From NCBI GenBank assembly GCA_018398765.1, contig JAHBMJ010004741.1, positions 1 through 52,500 on the forward strand: 52,500 nt of DNA, written 5' to 3'. Numbering within the stretch: the stretch's first letter is position 1; each line of letters starts with the position of its first letter. The notes beneath the pieces are model-generated. The model did no database searches and was not told where the DNA came from. It was given only the letters and a program-made list of their open reading frames with translations. Made by a program: the position numbers and the translations under genes. The DNA comes from Chromera velia. Taxonomy: Eukaryota > Sar > Chromeraceae. Shown here in pieces: positions 44,703-52,500 of this stretch.

Positions 44703-45420
44703 GGTAAATCCAGATTTAATTTACTTCCAAGAGAGAGACGTCTCCCTCCTTACACCAGACCCACCCCCACCGTTTAATTCCCGCTGACTGTCCCCCTCCC
44801 CTTTGACGTCATCAAAGCCTCACAGCACAACTTGCAGAGAAAGAAAACACCTCAAAGAACAAACAGAAGAAGGGAAGAGGAGAGGAAAAGGTCGATTGTC
44901 CAAAAAGGGTGGAATGACAACGGAACTTCTTTCGTCCCGTTTGATTGAATGATTGATTGATTGAATGATGAACGGACGAAAGTACTCATGGATGATGGTC
45001 TAGTTGCTGATTGATCAATCTGCCCAGACAGACAGACACAGCCAGCCTTTCGACAACAACGCACGATCGAGGGCTGACAGGCAGGGATCGAGCTGGAGTG
45101 TAGGTTTCGTTTTTTTCTTTTTGCCGTACTATGTTTTAGATTTTTTCTTTGTTTCTCTACTCTGCTGGTGTTTGGTTCTTCTATATCGACGATCGGGAAC
45201 TGACAGAGAGGCAGTTGAAACAAACATGATTTCTTTTCGCTCCTCTTTTTCTTGACAGACTGTATGCTTGTTTCTTTGTTTCTCTTCTGTGCCTTTTTTC
45301 GCTTCTTGGTTTCTTGAAGTTCGTGACAGAGGTTGAGAAGAAGAGCTGGACAGGAACAAACGAGAAAAGAGGGAAAGAGAGGGACAGACAGACAGGGCAC
45401 GCCCCGCCCAACACTCCCCT
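44703..45420. repeat. segmental duplication B, copy 2
   Basis: Partner of 43,288-44,008, offset about 1,413 bp, with a few substitutions and a short deletion in the GACAGACAGACA tract. It ends about 260 bp beyond the 3' end (45,679) of the kinase-like gene. Confidence 0.93.
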
Positions 45421-45678
45421 TTCTCTCCTTCCATCAAACCAATCCCCTCTCATTTCGTTTGTTCTGTTCTTCTTCTTGGCGGAGAGAAGGATAGCGAGAG
45501 GAGAAGAAAAGAGAAGAGGAAGGAAAGACACAGAAAAACAGATTGTCTCTCTTCAGTCTGCACAAACAGCACTGTCTGGCAGAGAAAGCCCCCCCCCTCC
45601 CCCTCTCCCTCTCCTTCAACACAGTGACATTCAATCCTCCTCTCCCTCTGACCACCTCCGAGTCCCTCCCCTCCCCCC

Positions 45679-48153
45679 TCAGAGAGCTACGCAGGCGGCG
45701 AAGGAGAAGACCTCAAAGAACGAAGACAGAGACCAGGGCCTCTTTTTGGTCTTCATGAATGTCGACGCACGTTTCTCCTGCCCCCCCTTCTCCTTCTCCT
45801 CTCTCTCCACCAAAATTTTTGATGCTGCCTCCCTCTCCTCGATTCTCCTTCTGGCTGCGTCGAGCTGCTCGGTTCTCTCCTGACTGGTCCCCTCGGCAGA
45901 GAGGGGACCTCCCCTCTTCACCCGTCTGCCAGACAGCAGCGGACACGCCGAGCTCAAATTGAATGCACTTGCATTCGCAGGATCTGTCACTGCAACGGCT
46001 GCACAGCTTGAAGAGGAAGAGGAAACGGACGAGGAGGCCGCAGTGGACTCTGCAGCCAGACTGAGGGAGGCAATTGACTTTGGCTTCTCTCTTCTTTTCC
46101 CCTTCAACTCCCCTTCTCTATGTCTGCCTGCAGCTGCTGACATGACGCCAGACTGCCGCAAAGTGGTCATGCAGCAGAGCGACTGAATCCCTCTCTTTGC
46201 ATCTGATTCATTCGGAGACGTTTCTTCATCTTCTTCTTGGACTGTCACAGCAGAATCAACGAGGAACCTGAGAAGCCCCCGTCTCTCTTCCTTCTTTGCC
46301 TCTCGGCCCTTTTCGAGAACCTCCATGCCCTTCACTCTCCTCACACCGTCAGTCAGGGGGGGACTGAGAGAGTCAGAAGGCCCGTCTCCTCCTGACTGCA
46401 GAGGCACCGTGAGGCCTCCGTTGGCTGTCAGAGTGGTGCTGCAGGCGAGTGCCAGGGGAGAGGAGGAAGCGGGGAAGGTGACGAAAGAGGGGGCCTGGGC
46501 TGCTGCTGCTGCTGCTGTTGCTGCTACTGTTGCGGATAGAGAGCTAGTTTGGAGCGCAGGGGGAAGGAGGAAGAGGAAGGCCTCCCCCGTCAGTCTCCTC
46601 CTCTCCCTCTCTGCTTCGAATGCCAGGAGAGACGCAAGACCGAGTCTCTCCCTCTTCTTCGCACATCCTCCGTGCTGAAGGAGAAGCTCTGTGGAGGGAA
46701 GGGGAGTTGTCGGACTCTGCTGGGTGCACGCACTGACGTCAGGCAGAGCAGGAAGGAGAGGAGGGGCCAGTCGGTTCAGTGCCGCCCTGAACTGTTCTGG
46801 CAGTTGGAGCATCGGGATGAAGTCCCGAGCGTGGAGTACGAGTATGGCTGTGTCGATTCGGGTGGAGACAGAGAGGGGGTCGTGGCGCCACTCTGGAAGG
46901 CAGGGCCCCTTCTGTCTATACAGACTTCCTACCCACTCATGGGGACTCTCGAAATTCTTTCCAAATTCCTTGCCCCCGAACATCCTGCTTGACTTCTCAG
47001 GAGACGGGAAGAAAAGAGAACGAAGGGAATGGGACAGAGAGAACGAGTCAAAAGAACGATCCCACAACATCATCCCCCCCTCACCCTCCTTCTCCCAGAG
47101 ACATTCTGTTGTCCTGTTGAATATCTCTGCGGCTCTCTCCTTGTACTCATAGAACTGATCCCAGTCAGAGGGACCCCAATTCACCTCCCCCTGGTTCCAC
47201 TCAACCCCCGAGGGCACAAACGCAAACAACCCCCCTCCTGTCGCAAACGGCAAGTGCATACAACACGTCATGCACAGAATCCCTCTCCTTCCAGGCAGGC
47301 TCGCACATGAGACCTTCGGGAGCAATCCATTCAGGATGCGCCCCCCGGAAGAAGTCAACAGACGCAGTAGAGAAGCAACGTGAGAGGGCGTAGGGGGTGA
47401 AAGGGGGACAGCAGGTCGAGACGGCAAGGCTGCCCAGCATGCTCGCGTCTCCTGTCTGGTCGTCTCTGAACAGACTGCACTCCTTCCCGCAAACCCTCTC
47501 GATCTTTCCACACCAGTCGAACAGCTTCAGCTGCAACTCCCTCTTCCTCCCATTCCCTTCCCTTCCCTCTTCAATCCCGAACTGCAGAGGGTGAATGTCC
47601 CTGTGCGCCACTCCCCTCGCATGAGCCTGGTCAACCTCGCGAACGCACTGGGTGATCAGTCTGCTCTTCTCGGGAGGAGACAGCGACCGCAAAGAGGAGA
47701 GGAGACTCTCGTTTCCCTCCAACGCGACCAGACGACGAGAGACCATCGCACAGAACACCCTTAGACTCCCCCCCCCCCTTGGGAAATCACCTCAACGCAC
47801 ACACCCACCAGACCACAGACCGACTGAAGGCCTTCTGCGACCATTCGAATCTGTTCCCTTAACTGGGAAACCCACGAACTCAGATGCACAGCGTCGCTGG
47901 AACGCGGACTGAGAAGAACCACCTCACCCCCCCCTACCCTCTCCCGTGCCTCAGGACGGAGGTCAGACCCAAAAACTTTCTTATAGTTCCCCCCTCCCAG
48001 AACGTCCAACGAGAGAACGTCTCTCGACAACAAACGGACCAACCCCGCGCCCTCTGCCTCCTCTACGCTCTTTCTGATGTCATCTAGCTGCGCCTGTGAG
48101 AGGACAATCGACTGGCCCTCCATGGACAGCGACGCAGGATCAGCTGCACACAT
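45679..48153 (-). CDS. divergent kinase-like protein, frame broken twice
   Basis: Three overlapping minus-strand frames join into one protein-like sequence. The first frame, 48153 to about 47768, starts at ATG and holds a glycine-rich loop (VLGGGNYKKVFG). The second, about 47767 to about 47236, has VAHRDIHPLQF in place of HRDLKxxN, FDWC in place of DFG, and WIAPEG. The third, about 47235 to 45679 (TGA), continues the C-lobe and a long tail with Ala-, Ser- and Glu-rich segments. The HRD aspartate is kept, but the usual catalytic-loop Lys and Asn, the DFG phenylalanine and glycine, and an obvious VAIK lysine are not, so it is probably a pseudokinase or a very divergent kinase. The first frame change fits a G11 run (47,768-47,778) and the second a G6 run (47,230-47,235). 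They may be sequencing errors, tiny introns, or real damage in a decaying gene. Confidence 0.65.
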
Positions 48154-48743
48154 GCAGTCAGGGACAGTGGAGAAGACAGGAGCATCACAGACGTGCTGTT
48201 CATTCGAGATGTGTGGGACACGACGTGAAGAAGAAAAGCAGACAACAGGATAGAACAGCTCACTGACTTGTAACTTCAGTTCTATGAGCTTGGTCGCTCA
48301 TTTCTTTGGATGCCGTTGGAGAAGACTGTCTGAAACAAAGAGACGTGATAGAGAACAGGTCTCTCACTGTTTCTGCGTGTGTTGGTTAGTGTTGGTGTGA
48401 CAAACAAAAGCTTGGAGTTTCAATGCAACGCTGCAACAGTCTGTGCAACACTGAACGTGTTTCGAGGCAGTGATTCACAGCACCACTCCTCACACTGAAA
48501 CGAGAACCTCAATCGACCAAAGGGGCGTAGAATAGTATCCCACAGGAGACCGAGATTAATGAACAGAATCTCTGAGAAAGAGAGAGATGTTTTGACAGTA
48601 GTTGCTGGATGTTAATCATTCTGAAGAATCAACGAAGCTGTACGTGTGAGAATATGTGAGAATCGTGTTAATTGCGCGGCCGGGCGGCGCGCGGACTGCA
48701 TGGCGGCGCTAGCTCGGCCGCGCGGTGCTGCATGCTTGGGCCT

Positions 48744-48750
48744 TATATAA
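48744..48750 (+). promoter_or_regulatory. TATA box
   Basis: TATATAA stands alone in a very GC-rich setting (GGCCT before, TTGGGGCGCG after), about 300 bp upstream of the ATG at 49,044. Position and isolation favour a real core promoter element for the plus-strand gene. Confidence 0.5.
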
Positions 48751-49014
48751 TTGGGGCGCGCCGCGACCCTGCGTGGCCGAGCCAGCCCTGCGCGCGTGCT
48801 CTCCGTCGATCTCCATCCGCCTCCACTGAGCAGGAATTTCGCCAAGATTTGCCAAGAAACGGAGTTAAAGTACCTGTCGCCGCTGTCGGGACTGTCCTTG
48901 TGGAAGTTCCATTGAAGAAGGCTTTGCCCCGCCACTATCGGAAGTCTTGTCACTGGTTCATCAGATCGAGGCCTTCCGAGTGGTCACGAGTTTCAGTCCA
49001 AACTCTCTGAGTAC

Positions 49015-49029
49015 ATGATGAAGCCCTAG
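49015..49029 (+). promoter_or_regulatory. four-codon upstream open reading frame
   Basis: ATG ATG AAG CCC TAG ends 14 bases before the ATG of the coiled-coil gene. If it lies in the leader, ribosomes would have to reinitiate or scan past it, lowering translation. Regulation is inferred. Confidence 0.35.
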
Positions 49030-49043
49030 CTCTGTCTGAGTCA

Positions 49044-52000
49044 ATGCCCGCTCTGTCGAGATCCACTCCCTCTGGGGGCTCTGCGTCTTCTGCGCAATCG
49101 TCGCAGATAGCTCGGCCTTCCTTGGCAACAGAGGACACCTTTGTGGGGGCGGATGAGCCTGTGGGGGGAGAGGGCGCGTTGATTGGTTCTGTGGTCACGT
49201 CTGTGGCAGACACCGGGGGCACTACAGGCTGTCCTCCGACCAACGATCCCCGAGTGCCTGTCGATTTTTCGAGTGGAGATGTTGCATCTGCCACTGACCA
49301 AGCCCTTTTGCAGGGTTCGCTTGTCCCTACTCACCATGACGCGGTGTCATCTGAGCGTTCAGTGCAGGGAGACGGCGAGAAAAGCGAACAGGGAGATGGC
49401 CCTCGTGTCTCCCAAGATTTGACCTTGTCAGCCAGCAGCGTGCCGCGTTCGGCTGCCGAGATCCCCTCCACCACGAACCTCCCCCCCGAGCTCGCCTTGA
49501 CCGTGCGGCTCCTGTACAACCACATGGAGGAAATCCGGATAAACAAGAGAAGAGAGCTGGCTCGAATGAAGAAAGAGAAGAAAGAGACACAAGATGCGAA
49601 GGAGACGGTGGAGAGAGAGAAAGAAAAACTACAGCAAGATCTAAGAGAGATTGGTGCAGTGATGAGGAAGTTGAAAGAAGAGAAATCGGCGGTGGACAGA
49701 GAGCTTCTGCGCATGAAGGAAGAAAAGGCAAAAGCCGAAAAGAAAGCAGCAGAGCAAATAAGCGAGCTTGCAGTTGTCACAGAACAAAAGCGGCAGGCAG
49801 AAGAGGAAAAAAGAGCGCTCAGCGTCGAGCTGGACAACCTCAGAGCTTCTTACGGAAGGCTGAAGAACGAGAAGGAAAAGGCAGAAAGTGAGAATAAGAT
49901 GTTTGAAAGCCAAGTCGAAAAGCTGAGAGAGAAAACAAGAAACAAGCAATGGAGCTTTCCGACGTTCTCGGACAGAAAAGGGTGTTAGAGCAGGAGAGAG
50001 CAGATATGGAAAAGGGGTATCAGAAGGAGAAGGCGGACAAGGCAAAAGCGGAAAGAGAGAAAGCAGAGGCGGAACACGATCTAGGAGTACGTGTAAACGC
50101 AGAGAGGGAGAGGGCTGAGAGGGAAAAGAAAGAGATGGGAAGCCAGATTGCCAAACTCAGAGCAGAGAATGAGAGGCTACAAAAGGAGAAAGCAGAGAAA
50201 CTGGTGAGGGAGCCTCTTTCCCCTCTCCCCCCCTGCGTGTATCTGTGTGTGTGCGAGTGTATGTGTATGAGTTTGCGTTTTTGTCTTCTAACCTTCGCCC
50301 TCTCTATCTTCCTTGTGTGCAGTCTTCCCTTCCTTGTGACCTTTGCTGCTTGCTTTCTCCCGTCTCCCCCCATGGCTCCCTCCCTCTTCCTTTTCCTCGT
50401 GCATGCTCGACGTTCGGTTTCTCTCAGTGTGTCGAATTCTCTCTTTGGCCGGGTCCTCTTGTTGCCTCTGCCTTTCTCCTTCAGGGGGGCTCCCTGCTAT
50501 TTCTCCTCTCCTGTGTGAAGCGCTGGCTTGAACGTGTGTAAAGGCTCCAGAGAGTGCGCACCTGTATGTCCTCTGGATGTCAATCTTTTTTGCGCCGCCA
50601 CTTGCACACTTAGCCAACTCTTTTGCGCGCCGCCTTTTCCGATTTTCGCGGCTTTTGCTTTCCTCTGCGGGTACATTTGTGCCCCCGCTGTTGTACTTGT
50701 TGAGCCTGCGTGTTGCCTTCTCTTTTCCATGCAGGCTGCTGCTTCTGCACAGAGCCTGAATGAGTCTGGTGAGTTGTTCTTTCCCCTTTTTTGAGTGCCC
50801 GGGTCTCTTTTTACGCTCCGTCGACTTCATCGTTGTGATCTCTCCGTCACCCTCTGTTGTCTTCCGTTTTTTTTGGCCCGCTGTCAATCCCTTTCGTTCC
50901 CTCCAGCGCGCTTTTCCATCAGGATGAGGCGTCTCGGCGGGCCCACATCTCTCCAGGACACGAGCCCCCCCACTTGCATGTATGCAGGTGTGAAGGCTTT
51001 CAAGGAGAATGACTGCGCAAAGGCTGAAGGCCTGTTTGCCGAAGCATCCAGACTCCAACCAGCAGAAAACACGTACAGGGAGGCTGTGAGGTCCCTACCG
51101 GGCGACGCTTGGCTGAAAGGGGAAGTGGGCAGACTGCTGAATGAATTGGGTGAGTTGAGGGAAGCTGAGGTGCCAGGCCTACCTGAATTCAGACGGCCCC
51201 CCCTCTCTCCCTCTCTCCCTCCCTCCCTCCATTTATCCATCCATCCATGCATGCATCCATCCATCCATCCGCTATTTCTGCAGAGCATTTCGATCTGGTT
51301 AGAGACGTCTGAGGCAAATTGTGTGTCTTCTCATGGCCGCTTGTCCCCTCCCCATCCCTCCATGAGACTCCCTCATGCAATCGTTTTGTGAAGGGGGACT
51401 GCCTGGTCGCATGTTGACGAGTCTTCTCGCACACACACTTGCACGCAGGCTTCAAGGCTCTCAGTGAGAATGACTACGCAAAAGCTGGGAAAGTGTTTGC
51501 CGAAGCTTCCAGACTCCAACCAGCAGAAAACGGGTCCAACAGTGTCTTCCATTTCGTGCGGTCGCGAAGCAAGGAAAAAGAGGGGGACCTCGAGGGGGCG
51601 CTTGAGGAGATGAGAAAGGCTCTGTGGCTCAGACCGGACGACGCTTGGTGGAAATTGGAAGTGGCCAGGCTCGAGAGTCTCTTCCGTGAGTTAATTTTGT
51701 AATACTTGTGAAGAATTTTTCCCTTGCCTTTTGGAGGGCTTTCGCGCACTCCTCTACCCTTTCATCCCTGCAATCCTCCCAGACACACAGTCTTGAGAGC
51801 ATTCACTTTTTTTACTGATGGTGTTCGTGTGAGCCTGTCGATGGTTGGTTGTATTCTCCTGCGGAAGATTTACGCATAAGCCTGGGTATGCATCACACGG
51901 ATAGAAAAGACGGTCAGGAACGGAATTTGTGTGTCGAATCTGTTTCTGACCTTGACGGTTTGCAGGAGGACCTTTGTCAAGGGCGTGGTGGAACTTCTTA

Positions 52001-52474
52001 TCGGTCAGGCGCATCGATCGACTCTGACATGCATCTCGACTCTCTACGTGTCTCTCCCTCCTTCCGGCAGCCCAGTCCTTTTGTTCTCCTCTTTGGCTGG
52101 CTGACTGGCTGCGTGCAGAGGGATTGGTTTGACTTGAAAGCCGCTTAATTCTCTTGCTCCCTCCACTGCAAAGAATGAAATGGCACCGGCCTTCTTTGCT
52201 CTCCTGCGGAGTTCAGTTCGGGAACTGAAAAGTAAGGAGAGGTGGTATGGGTGATTTGTGGTATGGACGCAGACGAGTGGCTGGCTGGTTGACATGCAAC
52301 TCCCAACAAATATCCTCAACGAAAAGCGACGCCGTGTAGAGAGTTTCTTTGTGTGCTCTTTTGGGATGCGTTGCAACGGACCCTTAGTTCCTCTTTGTGC
52401 CTAATTGTCCTGGTTCTTGCAGGCGCAGGCACGAAGGGCCCTGGCTGTTGCAGAAATGAGGACTCAGCAAGCAG
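49044..52474 (+). CDS. coiled-coil protein with TPR-like exons, incomplete
   Basis: Supported exons: 49044-50203, 50735-50768, 50988-51149, 51449-51685 and 52423-52474; the gene runs off the right edge. Residues 1-150 are Ser/Gly/Thr-rich and probably disordered. From about residue 155 the sequence is a long Lys/Glu-rich coiled coil. The first exon needs a frame change near 49,907-49,988 (one base apparently missing); with it, the coil continues without break to 50203 and the donor GTGAGG is in phase. Exons 50988-51149 and 51449-51685 encode TPR-like helices (KAFKENDCAKAEGLFAEA and KALSENDYAKAGKVFAEA, each followed by SRLQPAEN); the longer one adds a second helix pair (EGALEEMRKALWLRPDD). TPR units mediate protein binding. 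Exons 51449-51685 and 52423-52474 do not join in phase, so an exon between them is missing from my model. Confidence 0.68.
51686..52422 (+). other. intron region, probably with an unrecognised small exon
   Basis: The preceding exon ends in phase 1 while the next (AQARRALAVAEMRTQQA) reads best in phase 0, so at least one exon should lie here. Acceptor-like GCAG sites occur at about 51,961-51,964 and 52,115-52,118, but no segment is convincing. Otherwise only T- and C-rich intron-like sequence. Confidence 0.35.
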
Positions 52475-52500
52475 GTTAGTTTTTTCTTCTCTTGAGCGTT

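Larger units (their letters stand above)
39170..45678. other. gene-free, repeat-rich region with local duplications
   Basis: Six and a half kilobases without a supported gene. The sequence has near-balanced composition, many CT/GA-rich patches and two pairs of long direct duplications (listed separately). Open frames are short, of biased composition and lack domains. It may be untranslated or regulatory flank, non-coding RNA, or decayed mobile DNA. Confidence 0.5.
48154..49043. promoter_or_regulatory. head-to-head spacer with GC-rich core promoter
   Basis: This spacer of about 890 bp separates the starts of the kinase-like gene (minus) and the coiled-coil gene (plus). A strongly GC-rich patch at 48,665-48,790 surrounds a TATATAA box. 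The minus-strand side shows no obvious motif. The presumed 5' leader of the plus gene contains a four-codon upstream frame. Confidence 0.5.

Noticed and set aside
45314-45883. Plus-strand 189-codon frame spanning the end of duplication B
   Set aside because: The composition is biased, no domain is present, and its right part is antisense to the C-terminal coding region of the kinase-like gene.

Overview
The window looks like nuclear DNA of an intron-rich eukaryote. Its mitochondrial-type ATP synthase gamma gene, microsomal P450, many ankyrin-repeat and kinase proteins, roughly balanced base composition, phase-0-rich intron structure and unusual donor sites suggest an alveolate alga; a chromerid such as Chromera is my best guess. 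That is an inference, because no species-diagnostic marker was found.

Layout: (1) 1-640, possible end of a gene entering from the left; 640-1,660, AT-rich and empty. (2) 1,671-8,058, minus strand: an ankyrin-repeat gene (seven exons, one repeat per exon) running in the same reading frame into a coiled-coil/protein kinase/RING-like region, interrupted by one TGA. (3) 8,761-12,789, plus: a large ankyrin-repeat protein, head-to-head with the previous gene. (4) 13,851-20,253, minus: a multi-exon helical-repeat protein resembling FAST-kinase/OPR/RAP organellar RNA-binding proteins. (5) 20,797-26,089, plus: the complete 11-exon mitochondrial F1 ATP synthase gamma subunit (304 residues), head-to-head with gene 4. 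(6) 26-30.2 kb, AT-rich, gene-free. (7) 30,216-34,804, minus: a complete 7-exon cytochrome P450 (555 residues). (8) 34.8-45.7 kb, no convincing gene: microsatellites, an AT-rich block and two local segmental duplications. (9) 45,679-48,153, minus: a divergent kinase-like protein broken by two frameshifts, at least one in a G run. (10) 49,044 to the right end, plus: a coiled-coil protein followed by TPR-like exons, head-to-head with gene 9 and continuing past the window.

Genes fall in three head-to-head pairs with GC-rich or TATA-bearing spacers. Most convergent (tail-to-tail) spacers are AT-rich. There is no operon-like logic; the genes serve separate jobs (ATP synthesis, oxidation, signalling/ubiquitin scaffolds, probable organelle RNA metabolism).

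The most striking general signal is in splicing. Of 26 donor sites placed by protein homology or frame continuity, 15 have C at +3 (mostly GTCAGT) rather than the usual purine, and most acceptors read GCAG. Exon boundaries were placed by eye and have not been checked against transcripts.
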